A stretch of DNA of 64,000 nucleotides from Eutreptiella sp. 'Long Island Sound 2002'. Taxonomy: Eukaryota; Euglenozoa; Euglenophyceae; Eutreptiales; Eutreptiaceae. Position numbers and translations under genes: made by a program. The stretch is taken from assembly GCA_964036045.1 (NCBI GenBank), contig OZ038384.1:28873771-28937770 (forward strand), given 5' to 3'. The notes under the pieces were generated by a model that worked only from the letters and a program-made list of their open reading frames with translations, did no database searches and was not told the origin of the DNA. Of the stretch, positions 12,401 to 21,857 are shown in pieces (position 1 is the stretch's first letter; the number at the start of each line of letters is the position of its first letter).

Positions 12401-12570
12401 CCTCCCATCCCCACACCACGCCATACTCACCAACCACACGTGCCCAGAGAAAGGGCCACTAGCGGTCCTCTGCGGGGACCTCCACCATCACCCCAAGGGC
12501 ACCATCCACACCATAGACCTTGTCGGGGCCTCCATCACCGTAGTATACGTCACCCCCTTCCAAAATCCGA
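9477..12570 (+). CDS. LINE A AP-endonuclease and reverse transcriptase
   Basis: The apurinic/apyrimidinic-type endonuclease covers about 9520-10250. Visible motifs are ALQELP, NVINTHVPF, the active-site IVGDMNAAP (9955-9981), SRIDVCYGDP (10123-10152), and a terminal GHSPLHI where SDH is usual. RT follows: KTPGYDGLPAEAYY (near 10970), NWRPIVC, SLDVKGAF with the first catalytic Asp (near 11343), SGVPQGGAEGPFL, and the catalytic box FADDTNL (11634-11654). A thumb region follows. The protein nicks target DNA and primes cDNA synthesis on it. The frame is good until about 12565, where coding moves by +1 into the frame that carries RNase H. The ORF proper continues in the wrong frame to 12986. The first Met at 9612 lies inside the endonuclease domain, so the true start is upstream or the product is fused to the preceding ORF. 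Confidence 0.88.
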
Positions 12571-14826
12571 GTCCTGCACCACAGCGGGGCACACCACACC
12601 CCCTTTCTACAGCTTCCCGAATGGCCACAATACCGCCTCTTCCACCAGTACCTCACGCAGACGGCACGAGCAGCGGGACACACTCTACCGGGCAGCAAAG
12701 ACATGCGCACAGCCTACCGAGAATTCACAAAGCAACACCCGCGACCCATCCCAGCGACACCGCCCTACACACCCACCGGAGCAAAACACGAACCGGTCCC
12801 CCCGGTAACGGGCCCAGTCCCACCACTAACCCTGCTACTGGCCCCGAACGAAGCCAAACCCACGCAGACCACCGTCATCCACCACGGGGCAAAATGGCGC
12901 ATACCGAAGCACCACATGACCGCCCGAGACCTGCCAAAGGTCCCCCAAGATTCCCAGAGCATGCCACGCACATGTTGGGCCTGTGACCCCGAGGCACCAA
13001 CCACACCATGGCCCGTACTACACCTCATAGCACGCCACCACACCCACCCCACAACCCACCTACCACCACAGGCCTACGCATGGATAGCCCCATGGTTCCA
13101 CCGCACCGACACTAACCCCACGGTAGCATGGAACCCCGACCACGCGCCCAAATGGCTCTTCACCACTACACCCACATGCCCCCGCCCCGACCCGGCAGCG
13201 GTCGCCATCCGTTACAGCATGTACGAGCCAGGCAGAACAGGCAAGCACGAGCACCCCTACTATCCACTCCACCACTCCTGCCACACACCGGAGCACCAAA
13301 CACAAACCCTCACATGCCACGACCTAAACCCCGACACAGCCTACATCCTCCACTACATCTACTCCTACCTCACACAAGGACAGCCGGAGCAGGGACTCAT
13401 AGCCCTGTCCCCCCAAGCGAAGCACATCATGTCCAAATGAATAGGGGTGTACGCCACCCCCATCCTGCAGCCCACAACCCCAGTAGCCCACCTCGCCACG
13501 GGCCTTGCCATATACGCCTACCTGCCCATGAACCCATGCCGCCTCCCACAACCATCACCGGCGGACCGGCTCTTCTTCACCGACGCCTCAGGCGAATCCT
13601 CCCTCACGCCCATCACCGGGGGGGCCACCCTGCAGCTAACCCACACCGGGGGACACTACCACATGGACCACCACACGGGCCACACCACCTATGGGGCCTC
13701 TTCCCACGGGGAGCTAGAGGCCATGGCCGACGCCATCACCGAGGTCGCGGCCCACCTACCCGCCCACTCCCCGCACATCGTCCGGGTCTGGTTCGTGGTA
13801 GACGCCACTGTCGACACACACCTGCCCCACCGCATAGCAAGGCAACCACTTCACAAAGCAACCGCGACGAGCCTCGGCACCCAGGCACTGCTACTCTGGA
13901 AAGCCCTACGCAGCCTTCCCCCCTACGTCCAGCTCCACATCGTGAAACAAGAGTCCCACAGGCACCAATACGGAAATGGTAAGGTCGACAACCAGGCAGT
14001 ACACCAGCGCACAACACACCTACCAGCCCTCCAGATCCCAGACCTCGGCCGCAACCACACACACCTCCAACACGTGCCCCCTGTACCCGAGCCCCATCAG
14101 ACCCCGGACTGGGTGACAGAGGACGCCCCCTATTCCTCCCACGACAGAGCGTACCACTACCCCAACCCCATCCAACATCTCGCCCGCGTGCTCGGCGACG
14201 CAGACAGCCGGGCGCACATCCAGGAGCTCCAGGACAGACTGCAAGTCCCCCTCTACCACTCAGCGCTCCGCCCAGCAAACGTCCCAGCCCACCTCCAGAA
14301 ACGACGCATCCAGCTCCTCAGGGAGCAGCTGCCACTCCTCACCAGGGTCGCCAGATGGCTCGCCCGCAAGCACATCCACGTCCCCGACGAACAAACCCGC
14401 TGCCCATGCGACCACACCACCCCGGAGGACTGGGAACACTTCAAGAAATGCCCCCTCCATACAGACAGGGACACCCTAGTGGGCTGGTCCCCGGCGGAAA
14501 CCCTGCGACAACACGAAGGATGGCCAACCCACAGCCACGCACACCAGGCCACCGAACACCTCTTCCGGGACCCCCTGATCAAAGAAGCCACCATGAGAGG
14601 GGCAGTGACACAGGCCCTGCACCGACACCTCACCAAACACACGGAAAGCCCCATGGAGGCAGCAGCACACCTCCAGCTAGAAGCGGTCCGCAGAGCAGCG
14701 GCCCAAATGGTACACCGCAAACACCTCCTGCTAACACACGCGGAACAACTCACCGACCCCGCCGCCAGGGAACACATGCAGCGTCTCATCCATTACCATG
14801 CCGTGCATGACCCAGACGTCCACTAA
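12571..14826 (+). CDS. LINE A RNase H and terminal zinc knuckle (frameshifted from RT, one in-frame TGA)
   Basis: This frame starts to read sensibly near 12571 (FLQLPEWPQYRLFHQYL around 12600-12650) and gives 245 clear codons, then a TGA at 13438-13440, then continues to 14826. RNase H is at about 13560-14010: FFTDASGES with the first Asp, SSHGELEAM with Glu, VWFVVDATVD with the second Asp, and HRHQYGNGKVDNQA as the last His/Asp box. It would remove the RNA strand of the hybrid. Near 14395-14460 there is a Cys/His knuckle, CPCDHTTPEDWEHFKKCPLH, like those that end many LINE ORF2 proteins. A helical, basic C-terminus follows. The last 29 bases overlap the next ORF in another frame. The frameshift and the TGA probably inactivate this copy, unless the TGA is read through. 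Confidence 0.82.
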
Positions 14827-17785
14827 CCCGCTCCACGCCCCGCACGCGCCCCCCGTCTCCATCCACAGGTCTCCAAGGCACCACCACAGCGCCCCGAGAC
14901 CCGTCTCGCACCCAAGAAGCCACCCGGCACCGCCCAGTCCGGCCGAGCCCAGCCAGGGCCAACCACACATCGACGTAGACACGCAAGACCCCGGCAGCCC
15001 ATCCAGCCCACCCCCCCCGGACCCGGAGCACCCCCCCCTCACACCGGCCACCATCCGCGACCCTGACCTCCTCCGAGCGACCCTCCAAGACAGGGCCCCG
15101 GCCACCCCCCTGGGCTGGTACCGCCTACAAGAGGACTGGACCAAGCTCACCGTCATTGCGCTCCGGGACCTGACCACCCCAGGCAGCGGCCTCCACGAGA
15201 CCATAGTGGACCTCGTGCTCTGGCGAGCCCGCAAACACACCCGGGGCCAGCCCATCTGGATCCCCCCCATCGAGTGGGGCCAGGCCCTGACGCACGACAC
15301 CGGCAGCAACGTCACGCGTCGAGGGACCGTACGCCTACGGCGGGCCCAAGCAGAGACGGACCACCCAGCGGACCCGAACCACCCAGAGCAGTGGGAACAG
15401 GCCACCGCGCCCAACCGCGACACCGCCTTCCGCGCCGCCGGCCTCCGCACCCCAAACGACGACCTCCCCCCCCCACCTACAAACAGTGGCCACCCCCCAC
15501 CGGAGGTCTGGGTTACAGTCCTCGAGCGCGGCCACTACTACGTGATAGCCGCTCCGGCTACGTCCCCCGGCCAGCAATGGATCATCCAGGGGACAGACAC
15601 CATGTACGCCCCGGAGACCGCCCCACCAGGGGCAGTGGGGGACCCCACCACCGTGCACAGGATCCTCAGGGGTGTCCTCCAGCCAGGGGACACGCCCCCA
15701 GCCCGCGCCCTGGCCCAAATCACCTCAGGGAAGGCGGGCTACCACCTGGGATTGGCCATGCTCTGCCTAACCCACTGGATCCAGCGCCACTGGCCACCCA
15801 CGGGGACCGTGCCCTCGGTTTGGGCCATCCCCACCGCCCACACACAAGTCGAGGCAGGCCCGGACACACGACCAAACCCCCCCCCCAGACCGCAACAGTC
15901 CCTCACCTGCGGGTACCACGCCATCCACAGGGTCCTCAACCGCGCGGGTCTTAGCCCAAAGCTAGCATGCCCCCTTCCCACCACTGACCAAGAGGTCCAC
16001 CAGATACGAAAGCTCGTCTGCGAAATCCTTGCCGCGGCAGCAGAAGACGGCAAGCTTCTCCTCCAAACCGCCCGGCCTACAACTGCCCACGCAAGCGCGC
16101 GGCAAACGGACACAGACCCCGGCACAGCACACCCCCCCGCACAATCCCCGCCCATGCCCCCCCCCTCTCGCTGCTCAACCGGAGACCCACACACGCCCAC
16201 CAGCGCGCGCACCCCCGGGCCCCGCGACACGGGCCTCCCCCACCCGCTTGAACACCAGCACACGCCCGCCACACACCCGCCCGCCGGCCACCCTTCACCG
16301 CCCCCCACACTAGACAACCCACACACACCCGCCAAGGGGAGCCCCGCGCCCCGTGGCACGCCCACCCCACCCAGTGGCCCGCCCACGCCCCCCACACACA
16401 CCCCAGAGGACCCAGGCCCACCCCCCCCGGCCCCTGAATGCAGCCCACGCGAACTGTTCCCCCCCGCGGACACCAACCCACACGACCTCGCACATTGCAG
16501 GACACGGGCCCAGCCGAGCCCAGAGCGAGAAGGCCGCAGCCCCGCGCCTCCCTCCCCCGCCGCTGCCGACCAGATCGGCCCGCCGGGCCGCCAGGTCACG
16601 ACCGGGCCCCCCCAGCCGCCCGCCCCCAACCTACAACCCGGGGACATGCCCTCCATCCTCCCCGCCGTGGCCGCAGCAGAAGCCGCCGCCCACAAGCCCG
16701 CCCGCATCACAGCCCAACCCGCGTCCACCACCTCCTCCTCGTCCTCAGCCTCCTCCACCTCCTCCACCTCATCCTCCGACCCCCCCCTCCCCGCCAAACT
16801 CATCCTCAAGGCCACGGCGAAAGCCAAAGCCGCGGCCGCACGCACCGGCCCCCCAACCCCCACACAGGCAACTCAGGCACCCCGGCAACCCACTGGGACG
16901 ACCCCCGACCCGACATCGACGCCCTCACACCTCCGGACAGAGGTACTCCTCAACCTGGAACCGGACCCCAACCCCAAACCCGGCCCCAAACCAAAACCGG
17001 ACCCCAACCCCAAACCCAACCCCAAACCCCAGCCGGCACCCACTCAAGCACACACAACACCGCATACGCAACGACACAAAACCACCCGACACTACCCCCG
17101 CCCGGGCCCTCGCCCAAGCCAGGACCCCCCGCCCACCGCAACCCGCCCCCCCCTCCCGCCGGAACCCACCACCACCGCGGAGACGGCCACCCAGCACGAC
17201 CCCGTCCAGGCCCTCGTCCACATCCCCGTCACCAAGCGCCCCGTCATCCATCCCCCACAAACCACCACCACCGCCGGCCAAACCGACCCGGGGACGTGGG
17301 ACCCCTCAACCATCGTCACCGTCAAGCCCGGCCCCCAACCCTTCCCCCATGCCCACCACATAGTGCAGCCCCGGGGACTGCCCACGATGGCCAACCCCCC
17401 ACCCCCACAAGGGGGACCGGAAAACCCACAAGGACTCCATGGGCCATACCCACAACACCAACCCCACCACTACACACACCACCACCACCAGCGGCCCCAC
17501 CACCACCACTACCAACACCACCCCCACCACTACCACTGCCCACCGCCCTACCCCACCGGGCCACAACCCCCCGTACACGAACAGCACCAGCGGGCGGGAT
17601 GGCAGCCACCGAGCGCCCCGCCCGCATACCCACCCCCCCCTGTACCAGCCACCAGCCCCGTACCAGCCGTACCCCCGCGGCCACCATCCGATGGCCGAAG
17701 GGGCCCCATGGACAACGGCGGACCTCTCCCCCCAGGCGGCACCGCGCGGGGCCCCGTACCCCCCCGGCCACCATCCGATGGCTGA
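14798..17785 (+). CDS. LINE A protein with Ulp1-like (C48/C5-type) cysteine protease domain
   Basis: A 995-residue frame overlapping the RNase H ORF by 29 bases. Residues about 105-385 show the order of a Ulp1/adenain-type protease. There is an N-terminal Trp/Leu helix region (GLHETIVDLVLWRARKH), then a strand with the catalytic His (ERGHYYVIAA, codon 15532), then the Asp in QGTDTMY (15596), and finally Gln-Gln plus the nucleophile in QQSLTCGYHAIHRVL (Cys codon 15908). The rest is a long Pro/Ser linker, an Ala/Lys helix (ATAKAKAAAA), a piece conserved in LINE B (KRPVIHPPQTTT) and a His-rich stretch near 17450-17560. Such proteases cut SUMO-like or viral polyprotein substrates. Here it may process the element's own proteins or remove SUMO (inference). 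The triad is complete on paper. The His-to-Asp and Asp-to-Cys spacing and the overall fold need a profile test. Confidence 0.62.
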   Translation: MPCMTQTSTNPLHAPHAPPVSIHRSPRHHHSAPRPVSHPRSHPAPPSPAEPSQGQPHIDVDTQDPGSPSSPPPPDPEHPPLTPATIRDPDLLRATLQDRAPATPLGWYRLQEDWTKLTVIALRDLTTPGSGLHETIVDLVLWRARKHTRGQPIWIPPIEWGQALTHDTGSNVTRRGTVRLRRAQAETDHPADPNHPEQWEQATAPNRDTAFRAAGLRTPNDDLPPPPTNSGHPPPEVWVTVLERGHYYVIAAPATSPGQQWIIQGTDTMYAPETAPPGAVGDPTTVHRILRGVLQPGDTPPARALAQITSGKAGYHLGLAMLCLTHWIQRHWPPTGTVPSVWAIPTAHTQVEAGPDTRPNPPPRPQQSLTCGYHAIHRVLNRAGLSPKLACPLPTTDQEVHQIRKLVCEILAAAAEDGKLLLQTARPTTAHASARQTDTDPGTAHPPAQSPPMPPPSRCSTGDPHTPTSARTPGPRDTGLPHPLEHQHTPATHPPAGHPSPPPTLDNPHTPAKGSPAPRGTPTPPSGPPTPPTHTPEDPGPPPPAPECSPRELFPPADTNPHDLAHCRTRAQPSPEREGRSPAPPSPAAADQIGPPGRQVTTGPPQPPAPNLQPGDMPSILPAVAAAEAAAHKPARITAQPASTTSSSSSASSTSSTSSSDPPLPAKLILKATAKAKAAAARTGPPTPTQATQAPRQPTGTTPDPTSTPSHLRTEVLLNLEPDPNPKPGPKPKPDPNPKPNPKPQPAPTQAHTTPHTQRHKTTRHYPRPGPRPSQDPPPTATRPPLPPEPTTTAETATQHDPVQALVHIPVTKRPVIHPPQTTTTAGQTDPGTWDPSTIVTVKPGPQPFPHAHHIVQPRGLPTMANPPPPQGGPENPQGLHGPYPQHQPHHYTHHHHQRPHHHHYQHHPHHYHCPPPYPTGPQPPVHEQHQRAGWQPPSAPPAYPPPPVPATSPVPAVPPRPPSDGRRGPMDNGGPLPPGGTARGPVPPRPPSDG

Positions 17786-18881
17786 AGGGGCCCCAAGGAC
17801 GACGGGGGACCTCCCCCCCCAAGCGGCACCGCGCGAGGCCCCCCAGAGGCCGCCGACACTTCCGGACTGGCCCGACTCGAGCGACGAGGGCCGGTCCCGC
17901 AAACGGCGGCGCTCCCGCTCCCCCCCCGCACGACACACTCGCCCACGGCGCCCACACTCCCACCGCGCCTAAACCACCCACTCGCGCCGCTCCCACTCCC
18001 CCAGATACCACCACGACCCCCAGGGACCCCGCTCCCGTCGCTCCCGCTCCCCTGGGCGCCACCACGAGCGCCACCGCCGCCCCATGTCCCCCTCCCCCTC
18101 CCCCCACCGGCCACCCAGCCCCCGCCACCACCACTCCCGCTCCCCCCGCCGCCCCACGTCCACCTCCCCCTCCCCCCACACGCCCCGCCGGGCTCCCCGT
18201 TCCCCCCGCCACCCGTACCCATCCACCACCCCCAGCCCCCGCCACCACCACTCCCGCTCCCCCGGACGCCACCGAACGCGCCACCGCCGCCCCATGTCCA
18301 CCTCCCCCTCCCGCTCCCCCCTCCGCCCGTACCCGTCCTCCACCCCCAGCCCCGGCCACCGCCGCTCCCGCTCCCCCAGGCACCGCCACCCCCGCCACCA
18401 CCGCAGGTCCACGTCTTCCCCCCGCCGCTCCAGGACCCCGGACACGGACCCCTCCCCCCCCCGGGCCCCCGCCTACCTCGCCTGGTGGTCTCCCCCCGCT
18501 CTGCAGGAGCTCCGCCGCTGGGTGAAATGGCCCGGGGGAGCGGGAAGGCACGAAGGGGTGCACATGGTGCATACCTTCGAGGAGGTGCGCACCCGCACCC
18601 CCGCAAACCCCAACGAGACCGCCCCGGAGGCCATCATGCCGCAAGCGGCATGGGAGGCCCTCCTCCGCGATGCGGTCCAGGGCCTCCGCCCCCCCTACAC
18701 CCCCCAAGCCCTCCGCCAGTGGCTCCAGGCCACCCACCCCCAAGCCTGGGCCACCGGCGCCCCCTCCCCACCCCGCGCCTCCCGCCACCACCACACCAGG
18801 AAGGGGCAGGACAAGGGCAAGGGGAGGGCAAGGGGCACCAAGGAGCACACAGACAAGAGGGCACGGAAGGGCCCCAAGTGA
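17786..18881 (+). CDS. LINE A C-terminal region: Arg/Ser-rich repeats and a conserved helical module
   Basis: After a stop at 17785 coding resumes in another frame (best open frame 18084-18881). The first half is an Arg/Ser/Pro/His-rich repeat built from units like cgccaccaccactcccgctcc, recalling SR-type RNA-binding tails. From 18465 it becomes a compact, helix-rich module with LAWWSPPALQELRRWVKW, EGVHMVHTFEEVRTRTPAN and AAWEALLRDAVQGLRPPY. It ends in a very basic tail (KGQDKGKGRARG). LINE B repeats the same module at about 32828-33060 in an open frame with mostly conservative changes. This argues that the module is real coding sequence and was selected before the copies decayed. Family unknown; an RNA- or DNA-binding role is only a guess from the charge. 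Confidence 0.55.
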
Positions 18882-19392
18882 GGGCAGCCACACGCAGGGA
18901 CAGGGCGCCGGCAGCGACACCACATGGGGGCAGGAAACCACCCAAGAACCAGGACGGGGCGGGAAGGGGGACCAAGACACGGAGGACAAGAGCACCACGG
19001 CGGGCACCACGACCAACACCCAGGAAGGGCACACCACAACGGGGAGACAAGCGCCGCCCCAGCCCCACCAAACACCCCAACACACACCACCGCAGCAAAC
19101 ATCGGACGCCATACGGGACACAGCAGCGCACGCCCACCGGCCACCGGAAACCACATGGAGAACGGAGGGCACACCTACACGGGGAGTACGGGCCACACCC
19201 ACAGAGGAAGCCGCAGGAAACGCCGCCGCACGGCGCACCACCACGCCCTCACCACCAGGCGACGACCCCAACCAGGCACCAGAAGAGGACGGAACCACGG
19301 CCGCGGCACCCACGGCTACGGACCCCCAGAGGACACGGGACCAAGGCACAGGCCCCCAGGGAGGGCAACCCCACGGACCGTCACGCGACCGT
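18882..19392 (+). other. GC-rich 3' region of LINE A before the PFP fragment
   Basis: About 510 bp of purine-rich repetitive sequence. It corresponds to 33200-33850 in LINE B (shared phrases such as accaaggcacaggcc and gagggcaacccc). The open frames through it are low in complexity and have no recognisable domain. The similarity to LINE B is lost after about 19390, where the PFP-like sequence starts. Confidence 0.5.
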
Positions 19393-20080
19393 ACCATGGG
19401 CTATAAGGGCCGGGCTGCGTTACCGTCGCGGTTTGACGCAGAGTACTGCTATGCACTTGGATTGACGGCCGAGGGCTTGATCTCAGCTGGCCTCACGTCC
19501 GTGAGGGCGTCCGTCACCAACCTGTTGCGTCCAGTGGAGGAATAGCACTCCGGCGGCACGCCGATCCCGTCCATGATGAATTTCGAGCGCCGCAAGGGGA
19601 AGTGAAAGGCTGTGATCGATCGCGAAGGCCTTGGTGCTGCTGGACGGTGCCCCCTTCAAGGCCATCTCCGAGCGCCGTGACGACTGGAAGAGCCAAGATT
19701 ACTACCGGTACCCCGGACCCCTGCAGTTCAGCACCGGAGATATGGACATCCCCCTGACCCTGAAGTATGAGCTCATCCCCCGGCGGCACCGACCCGGACC
19801 CTCATGTCCCTGCCAGCGCAGCCGAGCTGCAGTGCAAGCCTTTCGCCACTCAAACAGCGTTCGGAAGCCACCTCCACCGTCCGACTCCTGATTTCTGTTT
19901 GTCTGCCTTGGAGAAGGAACGTCTTCCTACACCCCGAGTACGCCTGCCTGTCAGCGGGGCCCGGTGAAGATTGAGTCCATGGGTGAGAGTCAGCGTGCAC
20001 GCCCCAAGGACACCGTGATCATTCAGCAGAATTTCCCGAAGACCTACCCGACCCACACAGGCCAGGCTGACCTCCACTGA
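19393..20080 (+). pseudogene. Decayed PPi-dependent phosphofructokinase (PFP) fragment inside LINE A
   Basis: From 19396 the frame reads GYKGRAALPSRFDAEYCYAL, then SVTNLLRPVEE, a TAG where Trp is usual, then HSGGTPIPSMMNFERRKGK, a TGA, and after a frameshift KALVLLDGAPFKAIS and YYRYPGPLQFSTGD. This is the order seen at the C-terminal end of PFP subunits, which make fructose-1,6-bisphosphate from fructose-6-phosphate and PPi in the cytosol. Further on (19890-20070) LSALEKERL, GPVKIESMGE and QQNFPKTYP resemble the N-terminal region of another PFP domain, again across frameshifts. That would be C-terminal half followed by N-terminal half, as in a fused or tandem PFP. No intron is evident over the first 400 bp. 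Codon use is less C-rich than the surrounding element. LINE B has no counterpart, so this is an acquired host fragment. It is certainly non-functional here. Confidence 0.68.
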
Positions 20081-21750
20081 CCCACCGCGGCACCACGCGA
20101 GACCACGGCACACCGCACCACAGCGCGCCACAGAGCAACGCATCACAGCACGACGCGACGCGACGCGGCACAGAGCGGCACAGCACGACACAACTGACCC
20201 TAACCTGAGGGACTAACGGAAGCCAGCCACCGCACACCCAGGAAGGCGCCGCGCCACCACGCCACACACCAGCACCGCAAGCCACACACGGGGCCACAGC
20301 GCGCCAGGCGACAACGGTGACGGACCACCCAGAAGATTACAGCCGGCACCGCAGAGGGGTAAGGACACGAACAGCCCCAGCCCCCTAACCCAAAACCACA
20401 AGCAGCCGCCTGGCGCAGCCGCCCAGCCGGCAGAGCCAGGACCTAACCCAGCAAGAAAGGGCGCCGAGCCCACCGTGTACAAAGCCCACCCGACCCATGG
20501 GGCCGGAACGTGACCACACAGAACGCAACTGAAGACAGCAGCCCGGAAGACAACACTGAAAGCGGGCCAGTGCGTGCGCCAGCCCAGGGCAGGCAGAGGG
20601 AGGAACAGGCAAGCCCCCCCCCCCCCAAAAAAAAGGGAGGGGGGAAGGGGAAAAGGCACAAAAACAGCCCACAGCCGCCAAACCGCCCGCCAACGCTACC
20701 ACAGGCGGCCAAGCCCCCCCCCAGAAGGCAAAAAAAAAAAAAGGACCCCCACAGAGGCACAGGGGGACCACCCACCCAAAACCGGCAACACCAAGCCAGT
20801 AACAGCGGACCACGGGGAAAAGGGACACGGAAAATAGAAAAAAAAAAAAAAAAACAGAGAGCCACCAGCCCAGCCCGAAAGAAAGGGAATGGAGGGACAG
20901 GGACCACAAAACCAAAAAAAAAAAAAAAAAAGAAAAGAAAAAACCAAGGAAAAAAAAACACGCCCCGACAACCCAGCCAAGAAGGGCTGGGCACAGGCGA
21001 GACCCAGGCCCAGCACACACGCCCACACCGCGCGCCGGAACCGGAAACGGCGGGGGGCAAGCGGGGCGCCCACGAAACCACACACGTCCCAAAAGCAGGC
21101 CAAAACCGAAGCCCAACCACGAACACCACAAACAGCCGACACTAGAGGGACAACACCACAAACCGTGCCCAAACACACCCACCCAAGACCCCAGCCAGGA
21201 CTGGCGGGGTAAACAAAACCCGCACCCAACCGCCAACCGGACCCAAACACAAACGCCACACGACAGTAGGAAACCCAGTGCCCACAGCCCGGGCACTGAG
21301 GCAGCCCGTGCCATGCAGGTGACCCGGCCAAATGAGATCCGGATACCGGGGGTAAGGCTGCATCCTAAGGCCTGCGCTGCTTTGGGACTCGAGGCGGAGC
21401 GTGCGACACCCAAGCGCCTCGGAACCCTAGTACCAAGAACGTGCATGCACGCCTTGGGAACGGGATACGCCAGGAAGTCCGGTGAACCCCTAGGGTTCCG
21501 CCCAAAGGAGGGGACGTGCGCAAGCACGGGGGCACACCCTCCTGGCGAGACAAGCATGTCACGCTGGCGGCGATCAGCCCTCCCGGCGTAGCCCGGGGCC
21601 GCTTTGTTGGGGGCCAACAGTCAGGTCTAGCGGGAAGTAAGCCGCCTCCCCTCTTCACGCGCGAAGCCTCTTCCTGTTCGTCACAGGGGCGACGCCAGGG
21701 GGAACCATGGGGCGCCTCTCCACGACCGAGTGCACCTACCCTACCTACCT
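20081..21750 (+). other. LINE A 3' untranslated region with CACGACAC-type repeats, A-tracts and CTAC tail
   Basis: It starts with a low-complexity stretch of cacgacac/cggcacag-like words (20085-20200) that recurs, longer, in LINE B (34110-34370). A segment shared with LINE B follows (20400-20480 matches 34545-34625). At 20736-20960 there are three runs of 12-18 adenines in LINE A that are short or missing in LINE B. The last 450 bp (21290-21750) are closely similar to 35210-35673 and end in CTAC/ACCT repeats. No protein-coding signal. The conserved last 450 bp are the likely recognition region for the element's RT (inference). Confidence 0.7.
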
Positions 21751-21857
21751 CCGCCCACTTTGCTGGCATCAGTCACCAGAATCATCTTCCCTTGTGCTCT
21801 AGGCACACCCAGGCACTTAGCGTTGGCCGCTTTGTCCTTGTGCTCGTCAGACACTTG

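Larger units (their letters stand above)
1..21750 (+). mobile_element. LINE A: giant GC-rich non-LTR retrotransposon, 5' end outside window
   Basis: One + strand element runs from the left edge to a short tail of ACCT/CTAC repeats at 21732-21750. It is held together by endonuclease, RT, RNase H and zinc-knuckle domains (9.5-14.8 kb), and by a second copy (LINE B, 30508-35673) that matches it from about 16.3 kb to the same tail. Right of the tail the sequence changes to the RNase H region of a Ty3/gypsy element on the other strand, so LINE A probably inserted into that element. The coding frame is broken by at least two frameshifts (near 5340 and near 12570), two TGA codons (9474, 13438) and one secondary insertion (5722-6933). 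Its length of at least 21.7 kb is far above the 4-8 kb usual for LINEs. Whether 1-4128 belongs to the same element is inferred from base composition and continuity only. Confidence 0.75.

Noticed and set aside
13438-13440. Reassigned TGA as proof of a variant genetic code
   Set aside because: TAA and TAG stops also interrupt coding in this window, and the elements are plainly decayed, so degeneration is the simpler reading.
20385-21617. 410-residue minus-strand ORF with Phe/Leu/Trp runs that look like membrane segments
   Set aside because: The hydrophobic runs are the complement of A-tracts and GC-rich 3' region of LINE A. LINE B does not preserve the frame.
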